Positions 1 to 8,783 of a stretch of DNA of 64,000 nt are shown piece by piece (the first letter of the stretch is position 1; each line of letters starts with the position of its first letter). The DNA comes from Mycoavidus cysteinexigens. GTDB taxonomy: Bacteria; Pseudomonadota; Gammaproteobacteria; Burkholderiales; Burkholderiaceae. The notes under the pieces are model-generated. The model was given only the letters and a program-made list of their open reading frames with translations, was not told where the DNA came from and did no database searches. The translations under genes were made by a program, and so were the position numbers. The stretch is from NCBI RefSeq assembly GCF_003966915.1, contig NZ_AP018150.1, positions 1,798,001 through 1,862,000 on the forward strand. The letters run 5' to 3'.

Positions 1-133
1 AACAAACCAGCCGTCACAGTCCGGGCAAAGCACGCCTTCTTTTCTCGCGCCAAATCAAGAAATGCCTAAATGTATTTAAAAAAAACCATAACCGAATGGG
101 CTTGCGATTTCTGCAACGCGCAGAGAAAAGCCG

Positions 134-379
134 TTATACCGGCCTCCAAAACTTCTGAGGATCATTCGCAAACCAAAACTCTTCAAGCAGCTTGGATGTA
201 TGCCGAAAAAACTGCTCTTGAATGGCTTCCAAGGTTTTGCCGTGAACAGGGAGCAAGACCTCTGCCGAGATTCTTTCTCGGATTCCAGAATTCATACGTT
301 CAAAAGCTGCCTTGGCAAGGACCCTATTATTTTGCGGCTCTAAAACTAATGAGCCAAGCTTAATTTCATTTTCAGTCAT
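134..379 (-). CDS. Conserved small phage early protein, function unknown
   Basis: An 81-codon protein with no domain I recognise, predicted soluble and mildly basic. A plus-strand reading frame overlaps it, but comparison with the second copy (49279-49524) decides the strand. The minus-strand proteins differ at 3 of 81 residues, whereas the overlapping plus-strand translation differs at about 16 of 70, so purifying selection acts on the minus frame. It is divergent from the ribbon-helix-helix-like gene that starts at 406. In prophage 2 it lies between Cro and that gene, which suggests an early regulatory or host-takeover role. That role is inferred from position only. Confidence 0.7.
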   Translation of the reverse strand: MTENEIKLGSLVLEPQNNRVLAKAAFERMNSGIRERISAEVLLPVHGKTLEAIQEQFFRHTSKLLEEFWFANDPQKFWRPV

Positions 380-405
380 ATCTACTCTTATAGTGAGTTA
401 GAGAA

Positions 406-609
406 GTGTTCAATCAAAAACGCGAAAAATGCACAGAAGAAATAAAGCTGCACTTGGGCGAAAAGCTCAAGACAGATCTAAAAGAGTTAGCTGCACTCAA
501 AGGCCACGATTCGTTAAGCCCGTTCATCCGTCAGATTCTTCGTGAATTCATATACGGCAAGCTTAGTCCGCATCGGGATTTATTGGCAGGGACCGTTCGG
601 GACGAATAA
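406..609 (+). CDS. Small ribbon-helix-helix-like phage protein
   Basis: A 67-residue basic protein with a GTG start; the prophage 2 copy begins with ATG at the equivalent place. The central segment (LGEKLKTDLKELAALKGH, then LSPFIRQILREFI) has the strand-helix-helix spacing of Arc/MetJ-type DNA-binding folds, as in MobC-like and phage regulators. It precedes the replication genes and probably acts as a small transcriptional regulator. No operator was identified for it, so the fold assignment rests on pattern alone. Confidence 0.6.
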   Translation: MFNQKREKCTEEIKLHLGEKLKTDLKELAALKGHDSLSPFIRQILREFIYGKLSPHRDLLAGTVRDE

Positions 610-665
610 GGCCTCAGATCAAGAGATTGAACAGTAATAGATATTAGATAAGGGAAAACTTAAAG

Positions 666-1523
666 ATGAAGCGACCTGCCTTCCAATTCTACCCCGCCGA
701 CTGGCGTAAAGACTCTGCCCTACAAAGCTGCTCAGTAGCTGCTCGCGGCTTATGGATTGAGATGCTCTGCATCATGCATGAATGCGAGCCATACGGGCAG
801 CTTGCGATTAACGGCAAAGCGATGAGTGCCACTCAGCTTGCCCGATTGATTGGTGAAACTGAGAAAGTAGTTAAAGGGCTGCTCGCCGAACTCGAGAATG
901 CAGGGGTGTTTTCATGTACAGAACAAGGGGGGATTTACTCACGCAGAATGGTTAACGATGAACGGCTCCGCAATATCCGCGCTGAAGGCGGCAAGGGGGG
1001 TAAAGAATATGGACAATTGGGCGCTGAACATGGATGCAAGGGGGGGAGGCCGAAGAAGGATAAGGGGGGTTATGAAACAAAACCTAAAACCCCCCTTACC
1101 GATGAAAAATATCCCTCCCCTTCATCTTCTTCTTCATCTTCACCTTCTTCTTCAAAACCTAAAGGGGATAAATCCCCTTCAACCCCTGGCGAGCGCGATG
1201 CGCCCGCTGTGACCTTGCCGAACTGGCTGGCTTTGGCCGATTGGGAAGCTTTCGTGAAGCATCGAAAGCGCTTGAAAGCGCCTATGAGCGATGAGGCTCA
1301 AGTTCGGGCGATTGCTCAGCTTTCTCGGCTTCGGGACGACGGTCACGACCCCTCCGCTGTGATCGATCAAAGCATCGTGAGCAGCTGGAAGGGGCTGTTT
1401 GGGCTTAATCGCCGTGGCTTACCAAAGCTCAGCAAACAGGCTGAGTTGGAGGCCAGAAATGCCGAAGCGGGGCGTCAAGCCAAGGCACTCATTTTCGGGG
1501 AAGAAGTTTATGAAATCCTGTGA
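666..1523 (+). CDS. Phage replication protein, DUF1376/YdaU-like N-terminus
   Basis: 285 residues. The N-terminal ~100 residues (FQFYPADWRKD, then ARGLWIEMLCIMHE) match the DUF1376/YdaU family, a winged-helix domain found in phage replication-initiator proteins. A Gly/Lys-rich stretch and a poly-Ser linker (about residues 152-168) lead to a C-terminal helical domain (NWLALADWEAFVKHRKRLKA) typical of phage replication proteins. It probably recruits the host helicase together with the next gene. The linker DNA holds runs of six or seven G or C and a TTC-rich tract. The C-terminus is seven residues longer than in prophage 2 because the stop codon there is GAA here. It overlaps the next gene by 14 nt. 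Confidence 0.75.
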   Translation: MKRPAFQFYPADWRKDSALQSCSVAARGLWIEMLCIMHECEPYGQLAINGKAMSATQLARLIGETEKVVKGLLAELENAGVFSCTEQGGIYSRRMVNDERLRNIRAEGGKGGKEYGQLGAEHGCKGGRPKKDKGGYETKPKTPLTDEKYPSPSSSSSSSPSSSKPKGDKSPSTPGERDAPAVTLPNWLALADWEAFVKHRKRLKAPMSDEAQVRAIAQLSRLRDDGHDPSAVIDQSIVSSWKGLFGLNRRGLPKLSKQAELEARNAEAGRQAKALIFGEEVYEIL

Positions 1524-2163
1524 CTTCAACGCATTCGATGGATTGCTGCAAGCCGTCGCAGCCATGTACGGACGTGACTTGACTTCTGGAGTCATTGCGC
1601 TCTACTGGCAAGGCTTGCAAGCCTATGACCTCGCCGCTGTACGCGAAGCGCTCAACCGGCATGTGAACAACCCCGATACGGGCCAGTTCATGCCCAAGAT
1701 CGCCGATGTGCACAAAATGCTGCAAGGCTCTACGCAAGATGCTGCGTTGACTGCTTGGAGCAAAGTGGATCGAACCATGCGTGAAAAAGGTCCTTACCCA
1801 AGTATTGTTTTCGACGACCCGCTTATTCATCGCGTGCTTTCCGAAATGGGCGGCTGGGTGCAACTCAGCACAAAGCATGAAGATGACTGGCCGTTTATAC
1901 GCAACGAATTTGTGAACCGTTACCGTGGATACCGGGTGCGCAGCGAAGTGCCTGACTATCCACCCGTGTTGATTGGTATCGCAGAAATGACAAATCAGCA
2001 ACTTGGGTTTGAAGTTGTCCCACCGTTGCTCGTCGGCAATGCTGCCATGGCGCAGCGAGTCATGCGCCAAGGAACCGATCAACCGCTGCTTGAATTCACA
2101 CTGCTAAACGTAAAAAATTTACCCGTGCTTTTGCAAAACGAAGCTCAACAAATCGCCGCTTAA
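1510..2163 (+). CDS. Phage replication-associated protein (DUF6475-like), possible helicase loader
   Basis: 217 residues from the ATG at 1510. An upstream in-frame start at 1399 lies inside the previous gene and is unlikely, because prophage 2 shows the same ATG (50661) just after the upstream stop. The opening pattern (F-DGLLQAVAAMYGRDLTSGVIALYW, quoted in part) resembles the DUF6475 proteins that follow DUF1376 genes in Burkholderia-type phages. They sit where lambda P or DnaC-like loaders occur. No Walker motif is visible, so an ATPase role is not supported. Helicase loading is an inference from gene order. Confidence 0.65.
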   Translation: MKSCDFNAFDGLLQAVAAMYGRDLTSGVIALYWQGLQAYDLAAVREALNRHVNNPDTGQFMPKIADVHKMLQGSTQDAALTAWSKVDRTMREKGPYPSIVFDDPLIHRVLSEMGGWVQLSTKHEDDWPFIRNEFVNRYRGYRVRSEVPDYPPVLIGIAEMTNQQLGFEVVPPLLVGNAAMAQRVMRQGTDQPLLEFTLLNVKNLPVLLQNEAQQIAA

Positions 2164-2186
2164 TCTTTTTCATTTCAAACAAACAA

Positions 2187-2609
2187 ATGCTCAACATAAT
2201 CGCCTTCACGATCCCAGGCCAGCCCATTGCCAAAGGCCGTGCTCGTTCGTGTATCCGTAACGGCCACATCGCGCACTACACTCCAGAAAAAACGGCACGA
2301 TATGAAAACCTCGTAAAGCTTGCCGCACAGCAAGCGATGAACGGACAAAGCCCAATCGAATCTGCCATAGCGCTGATTGTGCGAGCATTCCTACCGATTC
2401 CAGCCAGTTGGAGCCTTAAAAAGCAGCGAGCGGCAGCAATCGGCGAATTCATGCCTACCAAACGCCCAGACCTGGATAACATCGTCAAAGCGGTTAAGGA
2501 CGGCGCGAACGGCGTCACTTGGAAAGATGATTCACAAGTCATCGACGTACACGCCAGCAAGCGATACGGTACGCCTCGTGTTGAAGTCGAGGTGAGGATC
2601 AGCGAATGA
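2187..2609 (+). CDS. rusA: RusA-family Holliday junction resolvase
   Basis: 140 residues. The protein has the RusA hallmarks: an N-terminal strand (FTIPGQPIAKGRAR), the acidic metal-binding motif KRPDLDNIVKAVKDGANG with paired aspartates, and the following WKDDSQV motif that supplies a further aspartate. RusA enzymes are homodimeric, Mg-dependent resolvases that cut four-way junctions and clear branched DNA before packaging. It overlaps the next gene by 4 nt (ATGA), as in an early-to-late transition operon. Length is normal for the family. Confidence 0.92.
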   Translation: MLNIIAFTIPGQPIAKGRARSCIRNGHIAHYTPEKTARYENLVKLAAQQAMNGQSPIESAIALIVRAFLPIPASWSLKKQRAAAIGEFMPTKRPDLDNIVKAVKDGANGVTWKDDSQVIDVHASKRYGTPRVEVEVRISE

Positions 2610-3007
2610 AGCAAAGTACAGGTTCATGGCGGCTTATTCCCGAGTGGGTGGAGTATGAAATACAAAATTGGGTTCGCTGGTGCTGGTCTGGACCCTGGCC
2701 GCATCCTCTGCCGCCTACGCAGTGCGCTTCGGCTGAACGGTACTATCGTGCGCCCAGTGATCTAGGCGAGGCCGAAACATCTTTGCCTCCACCCTACATC
2801 CCGAATGCCGAGATTGTGCAACGGGCTTATGTTGCGATGATGAAACAAGAGCAACACGTGATAAAAGCAGAATATATTCAGCCTTGGGAATCCGGCCGTG
2901 CTCACTATGGCAGGGTCGGAGCCGCACGACGCCTCCAAATGTCGCTGACTACTTATGAGACTATTTTACGTAGCGGATGCTTTCGCATCGAAAAGGCTTT
3001 TGGATGA
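2606..3007 (+). CDS. Antiterminator Q-like protein
   Basis: 133 residues, Trp-rich near the N-terminus, with a helix-turn-helix-like C-terminus (AARRLQMSLTTYETILRSGC). It resembles the small antitermination Q-type or ArpU-like regulators that close phage early operons. Context supports this: a strong intrinsic terminator lies about 350 bp downstream (3360-3385), immediately ahead of the terminase genes, as lambda tR' lies ahead of the late genes. It overlaps rusA and the next gene by ATGA junctions. The family assignment is moderate; the regulatory role is inferred from layout. Confidence 0.6.
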   Translation: MKQSTGSWRLIPEWVEYEIQNWVRWCWSGPWPHPLPPTQCASAERYYRAPSDLGEAETSLPPPYIPNAEIVQRAYVAMMKQEQHVIKAEYIQPWESGRAHYGRVGAARRLQMSLTTYETILRSGCFRIEKAFG

Positions 3008-3243
3008 AATATGCGCGGGAGATTATCGAGCTTATGAGTGCCTATCCTGAACGGAATTTCAAAATGATTGAAATCGTGCGGCACGCTAATCCGAATCTGA
3101 AAAGTAAGAAAGAGCGCTGCGCTACCCATCGAGGGGTATTACGCGTTTTAGATATGCTCACCGAGATGGGAACAATATTTAAAATACCTTCGCGGGCAGG
3201 CAACGGAGGCTATACGCTTTATCGATGGAAAACCACGACATGA
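3004..3243 (+). CDS. Small winged-helix-like phage protein
   Basis: 79 residues from the ATG at 3004, which overlaps the previous stop as ATGA; a start at 2977 is possible but lies inside the upstream gene. The composition (EIVRHANPNLKSKKERCATHRGVLRVLDMLTEMG, quoted in part, then GGYTLYRW) suggests a small winged helix-turn-helix that binds nucleic acid. It is conserved in prophage 2 (52154-52393) with few changes. It may assist late-gene control with the upstream Q-like protein. I do not recognise a named family. Confidence 0.55.
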   Translation: MKYAREIIELMSAYPERNFKMIEIVRHANPNLKSKKERCATHRGVLRVLDMLTEMGTIFKIPSRAGNGGYTLYRWKTTT

Positions 3244-3359
3244 ACTTTTGCAAACCACGACAAAAACCACGACAATGGCGGTGGGAAAAACCGCCCTTAA
3301 GATTCAGACGCTCTTTTGAGCATTTTTTACGGGATGTTTTCCCCCTCATTTTCAGCCTC

Positions 3360-3385
3360 AGGCAGCCTAGACGCTGCCTTTTTTT
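3360..3385 (+). terminator. Intrinsic terminator between antiterminator and late genes
   Basis: Stem GGCAGC/GCTGCC (3361-3366 with 3373-3378) closed by an A-T pair, loop CTAGAC, followed by seven T. It lies between the Q-like gene and the small terminase gene and is kept in prophage 2 (52509-52533). By analogy with lambda tR', it is the probable target of antitermination that switches on the late operon. Confidence 0.85.
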
Positions 3386-3410
3386 ATGCCTGTTCGCTTT
3401 TACCTTAACG

Positions 3411-3881
3411 ATGGCTCGGCCCAGCAAATACACGATTGCTCTAGCGACTAAGATTTGTGAGCGCTTGATGGTCGGCCAAAGTTTGCGCTCTATTTGCGCC
3501 GCTAAAGAGATGCCAGATCAAGTCACCATCTATCGGTGGCTGAATCAATCCGAACCATTTCGCAAGCAATACACGCGCGCACGCGAAGTTCAAGCGGACA
3601 CGTTGGCCGATGAGATTTTGGATATTGCCGATGACTCTGCTCAGGATATGCAAGTCGACGAGCAAGGCAATGAACGCGTGCGCCACGAAGCCGTACAACG
3701 TTCTAAACTCCGCGTCGATGCGCGTAAATGGCTCGCTGGGCAATTAGCTCCCAAGAAGTACGGCGACCGCATCCAGCAGAATATCAGCGGCACACATGAT
3801 GGCCCGATTGAACAAAGAGTTACCATCGTCGATGAAGCCCAAGTCAAAGCCACCGTCGCCCACCTTGAGGAAAGCTATTGA
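3411..3881 (+). CDS. terS: Terminase small subunit
   Basis: 156 residues from the ATG at 3411, just past the terminator; an in-frame start at 3225 would run through the terminator. The N-terminus ([19 protein letters not shown], then [12 protein letters not shown], then TIYRWL) is the helix-turn-helix of phage terminase small subunits, which recognise the pac or cos site. The [14 protein letters not shown] segment and KYGDRIQQ are typical of this family. It overlaps the large subunit by about 50 nt, as usual for coupled terminase genes. Confidence 0.9.
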   Translation: MARPSKYTIALATKICERLMVGQSLRSICAAKEMPDQVTIYRWLNQSEPFRKQYTRAREVQADTLADEILDIADDSAQDMQVDEQGNERVRHEAVQRSKLRVDARKWLAGQLAPKKYGDRIQQNISGTHDGPIEQRVTIVDEAQVKATVAHLEESY

Positions 3882-5367
3882 TCCTGAGGTACTTCGAGCG
3901 GTGGCTAAGGCCAAGTGCGAGCACAGTCACCTATTTTTTACTCGGTATTTCTTTAAACACCGCCAAGGCATCCCGTTTCATCTAAATTGGCACCATGCAT
4001 TGATTGCCGATACGGTGCAGAAAGTAATTGATGGTGAGTTGAAGAATGTCGTGATTAATGTGCCGCCAGGCTCGTCCAAGACTGAGTTAGTCGCCATTAA
4101 TTTGATTGCACGGGGCTTAGCCTTAAATCCTCGAGCACGCTTTCTGCATATTTCGTATTCGGACGATCTAGCCTTACTCAATTCTGAGATGGCGCGAGAG
4201 ATCATCCGTAGTGAGGAATATCAAGCGCTGTGGCCGCTCGCGATTGCTCAGGATGCAAAGAGTAAAAAGCGCTGGAATGTGCTGCTCGATGGTAAGAAAG
4301 CTGGGGGCGTCTACGCGGTCTCATTGGGCGGTCAGATTACCGGTTTTAGAGCCGGCCACATGGCGCCAGGCTGGCAAGGCGCGCTCATCATTGATGACCC
4401 GCTTAAAGTCGAAGATGCCTATAGCAAAGCCGCCCGTGACAAAGCAAATCGTAAACTGGTCTCGACTGTTAAAAGCCGTAAAGCCCAGCCGGATACACCG
4501 ATTGTTGTCATCATGCAGCGTTTGGCCCAGGAAGATCCCACGGGCTTTATCCAAATAGGCAAAGTGCCTGGCGACTGGACCTTCGTTTCGATTCCAGCTT
4601 TGTTAGATGATGCGTATGTGGCCGCCCTACCCTCTGGCTATCGAGACAAGATAGACGCCTCACAACGGGACAAACACGGGCGCTTTAGCTACTGGCCCTA
4701 TAAAGAACCGCTCAACGATTTATGCGCGTTGGAGCAAGCGGACCGCTATGTGTTTACTAGCCAGTACCAGCAGCAGCCTAGAGCACTGGGCGGGGATTTA
4801 ATCAAAAGTGAATGGTTTTCATATTACGAAACACCGCCCCGCATTCGCTTACGTAAGGTGTATGCGGATACCGCGCAAAAGACCGCTGAGCACAACGATT
4901 ACAGCGTGTTTCAGCTGTGGGGCTTAGGGGAAGATAACCGGCTGTACTTACTCGATTTAATCCGCGGTAAGTGGCCGGCGCCCGAACTCAAGCGTCGTGC
5001 GATTGCCTTTTGGAATAGTCATAAACCCTATGACCATAAGACCAGCTCACCCTTAGCGCAACTGCTGGTTGAGGATAAATCCTCAGGCACAGGGCTAATT
5101 CAAGATATTCAGGAAGACGGGCGTATCCCCGTTAAAGGCATTCCTCGTGGCACCGATAAGCTTACCCGCATCATGGGCGTGCTGGCTTACATTGAGTCAG
5201 GGCGGATTACGCTACCTAAAAACGCGCCTTGGGTGAAAGATTTTATTGCCGAATGCGAGGCCTTCACGGCCAATAACACCCACGCACACGATGACCAGAT
5301 TGATCCCATGATTGATGCGATTACCGATTGTTTAGCGAAAAGCTCGGATTGGTCGGGATGGACTTAG
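3832..5367 (+). CDS. terL: Terminase large subunit
   Basis: 511 residues from the ATG at 3832 (an alternative ATG at 3796 adds 12 residues; both lie in the terS overlap). The ATPase domain has a Walker A variant, PPGSSKTE (residues 78-85), and Walker B ALIIDDP (184-190). The C-terminal RNase H-like nuclease has the expected acidic positions: the YADTAQ aspartate, the LLVEDKSSG segment and [11 protein letters not shown] near the end. It powers DNA translocation into the prohead and cuts the concatemer. Length is normal. In prophage 2 the same gene is followed by a VapBC insertion. Confidence 0.95.
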   Translation: MKPKSKPPSPTLRKAIDPEVLRAVAKAKCEHSHLFFTRYFFKHRQGIPFHLNWHHALIADTVQKVIDGELKNVVINVPPGSSKTELVAINLIARGLALNPRARFLHISYSDDLALLNSEMAREIIRSEEYQALWPLAIAQDAKSKKRWNVLLDGKKAGGVYAVSLGGQITGFRAGHMAPGWQGALIIDDPLKVEDAYSKAARDKANRKLVSTVKSRKAQPDTPIVVIMQRLAQEDPTGFIQIGKVPGDWTFVSIPALLDDAYVAALPSGYRDKIDASQRDKHGRFSYWPYKEPLNDLCALEQADRYVFTSQYQQQPRALGGDLIKSEWFSYYETPPRIRLRKVYADTAQKTAEHNDYSVFQLWGLGEDNRLYLLDLIRGKWPAPELKRRAIAFWNSHKPYDHKTSSPLAQLLVEDKSSGTGLIQDIQEDGRIPVKGIPRGTDKLTRIMGVLAYIESGRITLPKNAPWVKDFIAECEAFTANNTHAHDDQIDPMIDAITDCLAKSSDWSGWT

Positions 5368-5385
5368 AGGGAAGTTTAGGAAGGT

Positions 5386-5448
5386 GGGCGCTCAGTATCC
5401 CTAGCGGGCCACTGGAGATTAATCCAATGAAGGGAGTACCAAACGCCC
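5386..5448 (+). ncRNA. Predicted structured RNA element upstream of the portal gene
   Basis: Nested helices can be drawn by hand. The outer stem GGGCG (5386-5390) pairs with CGCCC (5444-5448). A middle stem, GTATCCCT (5395-5402), pairs with AGGG-A-GTAC (5431-5439) with one bulged A. The inner hairpin CACTGGA (5410-5416) pairs with TCCAATG (5423-5429) with one mismatch and a six-base loop. Prophage 2 (55257-55319) has an identical 63-mer except one loop base. A flanking T-G pair here is T-A there, a change compatible with pairing. Probably a cis-acting leader for portal expression; ligand binding or a packaging role is also possible. Confidence 0.6.
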
Positions 5449-5504
5449 GATTCTTATTTTACCCGAATTCACTGTTTAGGTTAAATTTTGTCAAAAAAAC
5501 ATAA
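5427..5504 (+). CDS. Possible 25-codon leader peptide overlapping the portal start
   Basis: A short frame opens at ATG 5427 inside the inner hairpin, preceded by GGAG nine bases upstream, and ends with TAA 16 bases past the portal TTG start. It is kept in prophage 2 (55298-55375) with one replacement (Arg to Gln at codon 8). The good ribosome-binding site and the overlap would allow translational coupling to the portal, which itself has a weak TTG start. Conservation could equally be due to the RNA structure, so translation is unproven. Confidence 0.35.
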   Translation: MKGVPNARFLFYPNSLFRLNFVKKT

Positions 5505-6894
5505 AAATAAAGAGGCGCAAGCGATACCCGCCTTGGCAGTCCAGTCAACGGACATCACCCAAGATAGCCTCACCAATCTCGTCGCAGGCCTGATGAATAG
5601 CCGCGACAAGATGGCGTATAACCATTATGCGTTTCGCAAAACGATTAGCCGCAGCGAACTCGCCACGATGTATCGCTCGAACTGGCTCGCTCGAAAAATC
5701 ATCGATGCGCCGGCTGAGGATATGACTCGGGAATGGCTGAGCCTCGAAACAGGAGACGAAAAGAGTAAAGACGCTCTGGAAGCTGCCGAAAAGCGCTTTA
5801 AGCTCGTGACGCTTCTCACGAATAATTTGAAATGGGGCCGACTCTTTGGCGGCTCGGCGCTCTACATGAGCTTAGCGGGTGAGGACCCCGAGACGCCATT
5901 AGAGATTGAACGTATCCGCAAAGGCGCACTACAGGGCTTTCTCGTTCTGGATCAACACCAACTCACAGTAGATAAGCAACCTTGCCTGGTTGACTTAAAC
6001 CGCCCTGAATATTGGCGGCCGGAGCATTATCGCGTCGCAGAGACACAGCAAAACATTCATGCCAGCCGTCTCATCTTCTCCGATGGCGCGCTGGTGCCGG
6101 TCAGTGATTTAAAACAGCAAGGCTTTTGGCACGATAGCGTACTGCAAGCTCTTTACGACGAACTGCAACGCGGTGATACGGTCGCCAGCGGCACCGCCAG
6201 CATGTTCTTTGAAATGTGCGTAGATATCTTAAAAATTGAGGGACTTACTCACATGCTGAGCACCGATACCGGCACTCAAGAAGTCCTAAAACGCTTTGAA
6301 GTCACCAATACGGCCAAATCTTTTAACCGGATGATGCTGCTCGATAGCGCCGATGACTATCAGCAAAAAACTATCAACTTTGGCGGAGTCAGCGAAGTCG
6401 CCACGATGTTTTTACAACGTATTTCAGGTGCGGCAGACATTCCGGCAACCCGTTTGCTTGGGCAATCTCCTACCGGCCTGAGCGCCACGGGGGAAAGCGA
6501 TATTCGCAACTACTACGATGCGCTCAAAGCCAAGCAAGAAAACATCTTACGTCCTCAAGTCGAAAAGATTTACGATGTTATGGCGATGTCTGAGCTGGGT
6601 CACCCCCTCAAAGACCTCGTGATCGAATTTAATCCGCTCTGGCAATTGTGTGAAGCGGAACGCGCCAACGCTGAAAAAATCCGCGCCGAGACCGATCAAA
6701 TTTATCTGATGCAAGGGGTGATTCACGAAGCGCATAGCCTCAAACGCCTCAAAGCCAATGATACCTATGCGATTACCGATGAAGATTTAGACGAAGCGCA
6801 AGCACTCGCGCAAGAATTAGACACACCGGATGAACCTGACGCTACCCGCCCTGATCAAGGCACACCTCAAACACACGACAAAACGCCAGTCTAA
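5488..6894 (+). CDS. Phage portal protein, DUF1073 family
   Basis: 468 residues, with a TTG start in both prophages. The sequence ([17 protein letters not shown], then [22 protein letters not shown]) is the signature of the DUF1073 portal family, now grouped in databases with Acb1-like N-terminal domains. The dodecameric portal sits at one capsid vertex, conducts DNA and docks terminase and neck proteins. The C-terminal ~50 residues are acidic and Pro/Thr-rich. It overlaps the head morphogenesis gene by 65 nt. No separate cyclic-nucleotide phosphodiesterase motif (paired HxT) is evident, so I call it a portal only. Confidence 0.9.
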   Translation: MSKKHKNKEAQAIPALAVQSTDITQDSLTNLVAGLMNSRDKMAYNHYAFRKTISRSELATMYRSNWLARKIIDAPAEDMTREWLSLETGDEKSKDALEAAEKRFKLVTLLTNNLKWGRLFGGSALYMSLAGEDPETPLEIERIRKGALQGFLVLDQHQLTVDKQPCLVDLNRPEYWRPEHYRVAETQQNIHASRLIFSDGALVPVSDLKQQGFWHDSVLQALYDELQRGDTVASGTASMFFEMCVDILKIEGLTHMLSTDTGTQEVLKRFEVTNTAKSFNRMMLLDSADDYQQKTINFGGVSEVATMFLQRISGAADIPATRLLGQSPTGLSATGESDIRNYYDALKAKQENILRPQVEKIYDVMAMSELGHPLKDLVIEFNPLWQLCEAERANAEKIRAETDQIYLMQGVIHEAHSLKRLKANDTYAITDEDLDEAQALAQELDTPDEPDATRPDQGTPQTHDKTPV

Positions 6895-7663
6895 GCGCCC
6901 TCGCGTACTACGATCAGCAAAACTCAACCGTCGAGCCGAAGTCGCTTACCGCAATCAGTTGTTGAGCCTGGTGAAACAGATGCATCAGCGCGTTAAAGAA
7001 GAGATTTTGCCGATCTTGAAAGAACCAGAGGACGGCTATACGCAGGATGCGTTATCAGAATCGCTGGTTCAACGGATTCAAGCCGCGTTAGAGCGTGTGT
7101 CTCGAGCCTTTCTAGCGTTGATTGCCCACGCACACCGTTGGGCGCAACGCATGGTCAAGCAGGTCGATGAAGACAACCGCACGGCGCTGATTGGCAGTAT
7201 TCGCTATGCCTTTGGCATCGATATCGCCCCATTACTGAATGTTCCAACGCTCAATGCACCCTTGCAGTTAGCTATGGCAACGAATGTGCACTTGATCCGG
7301 TCGATTTCACAGCGCTATTTTGAGCAACTGCGCACTTCCGTTTTAACCGGAGTCTTGGAAGGACGGCGCTATACCGAACTCGCTAAAGACATTAAGAAAT
7401 TGACCGGTGCCACCGAAAAGCGTGCGCGCCTGATTGCCCGTGATCAAACCGCTAAAACCCATGCGGCGATTGCCCAAGCCCGTCAAACCGCATTGGGCAT
7501 TACCGAATACGAATGGCAAACCAGTGGCGATGAACGCGTACGAGACAGTCACGCGGATAACGATGGCAAACGGTTTAAGTGGGAGACCCCACCCGAGTCC
7601 GGCCACCCAGGCCACGAGATTGCTTGCCGCTGTGTCGCCTTACCCATTATTGACTTAACATGA
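6830..7663 (+). CDS. Phage head morphogenesis protein, SPP1 gp7/Mu gpF family
   Basis: 277 residues, starting within the portal gene. The C-terminal ~110 residues carry the SPP1 gp7-like domain: [15 protein letters not shown], then the [18 protein letters not shown] motif and a cysteine/histidine ending ([15 protein letters not shown]). Members are minor head proteins that bind the portal and are ejected or needed for DNA delivery. The start at 6830 is uncertain because the first ~25 residues overlap the portal tail. Prophage 2 differs mainly in residues ~105-200. Confidence 0.85.
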   Translation: MNLTLPALIKAHLKHTTKRQSKRPRVLRSAKLNRRAEVAYRNQLLSLVKQMHQRVKEEILPILKEPEDGYTQDALSESLVQRIQAALERVSRAFLALIAHAHRWAQRMVKQVDEDNRTALIGSIRYAFGIDIAPLLNVPTLNAPLQLAMATNVHLIRSISQRYFEQLRTSVLTGVLEGRRYTELAKDIKKLTGATEKRARLIARDQTAKTHAAIAQARQTALGITEYEWQTSGDERVRDSHADNDGKRFKWETPPESGHPGHEIACRCVALPIIDLT

Positions 7664-8757
7664 TCGAAATTCTAGATAGCCAGCCCTCTGAGCGAACCTA
7701 CACGCCAGAGGGTTTTTTAATTGCGCCCGCCAAACTCGCACGCAGCGGGATTCAATCGTATCGCGCCATCGAGTTTGCTGACGGATCCGGCGATCCGATG
7801 CGCATTCTCAATATCTATCGCCCGCCTGAAGAAGTCTTTGCGCCCGACTCTCTGGCTTCTTATGAAGGCGCGCCGCTCACCAACGACCATCCACCCTCTT
7901 TCTTTGTCACAGCCGATAACTGGCGGCATCTCGCGCTGGGCTTTGTGCGCAATATCCGGCAACAAGAGGGCTACGTGGTCGGTGATTTAGTGGTGCAGGA
8001 CAAAAGCACCATTGCCCTCATTGAAAGCGGCAAGGTGGGCCTTTCCGCCGGTTATCAATCCAACAAAGAGATGATCTCTGGCGTGACCCCAGATGGGCAG
8101 CCCTATGACGGCATCCAGAAAAGTATTCGCGTCAACCATATCGCACTCACGCGCACCCCTCGTTGCGGGCCCACCTGCCGCATTGAAGATTCTAACCCTA
8201 ACGGAGAAATGATGACCTCTGATTCTGATCAAACCACGACGCAAAGCACCGACACAACAGTGACCGCTCAAACAACTGATGTGCCTTGCCATGATTGCGG
8301 CGAAATACAAAACCAAATGGATGCGCTAACCCAAACCATCCAAAAGCTCGAAACCGAAAACCAAAGCCTACGCCAGAAAGAAGCTACTCCTGCCGTACGC
8401 GATGCCTGGATTGCCGATTGGGCTGAAACCGTGACCGATGCTAAGCAGTTAATGCCCACTCTTCAGACAGCAGATAAAAGTTGTCATGCGATTCGGCACG
8501 AAGTGGTTAAGCAGCTTTATCCGAAGCACAAACCCGTAGTCGATGCGCTGCTCGCCGGACACACGCTCGATAACGCCGACGAGGTCATGATTCAACGCGC
8601 TTTTAAAGTGTTAAGCGCGATACCTCAAGGCACCCCACGCCGTGATCCGGTTCTAGATGCACTGAACACCCAACTGAACACCGATAGCCGCCCGTTAGAC
8701 CCACAGACTGCCCGCACGCAATACATTCAGCAGCTACAAGCGACCTATACCGCTTAA
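7660..8757 (+). CDS. DUF2213 prohead protease/scaffold-like protein
   Basis: 365 residues, overlapping the previous gene by ATGA. The first ~190 residues match DUF2213 ([36 protein letters not shown]), a family placed next to the capsid in many phages and thought to be a prohead protease. The histidine in TNDHP and the serine in GLSAGY are the likely catalytic residues. The second half is a long coiled-coil stretch with a C-terminal helix region, as expected for an internal scaffold. Protease plus scaffold in one chain is a common arrangement; the activity is inferred. Confidence 0.75.
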   Translation: MIEILDSQPSERTYTPEGFLIAPAKLARSGIQSYRAIEFADGSGDPMRILNIYRPPEEVFAPDSLASYEGAPLTNDHPPSFFVTADNWRHLALGFVRNIRQQEGYVVGDLVVQDKSTIALIESGKVGLSAGYQSNKEMISGVTPDGQPYDGIQKSIRVNHIALTRTPRCGPTCRIEDSNPNGEMMTSDSDQTTTQSTDTTVTAQTTDVPCHDCGEIQNQMDALTQTIQKLETENQSLRQKEATPAVRDAWIADWAETVTDAKQLMPTLQTADKSCHAIRHEVVKQLYPKHKPVVDALLAGHTLDNADEVMIQRAFKVLSAIPQGTPRRDPVLDALNTQLNTDSRPLDPQTARTQYIQQLQATYTA

Positions 8758-8783
8758 CTTTTTTATTCAATCAGGAGTTTTTT

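Noticed and set aside
70-363. 97-codon plus-strand frame at the window start
   Set aside because: It changes far more between the two prophages than the overlapping minus-strand frame, so it is not under protein selection.
1489-2082. 197-codon minus-strand frame
   Set aside because: Antisense shadow of the DUF6475-like gene.
3225-3410. N-terminal extension of the small terminase frame
   Set aside because: It reads through the terminator, lacks conservation in prophage 2 and adds non-phage-like sequence ahead of the MARPSK start.
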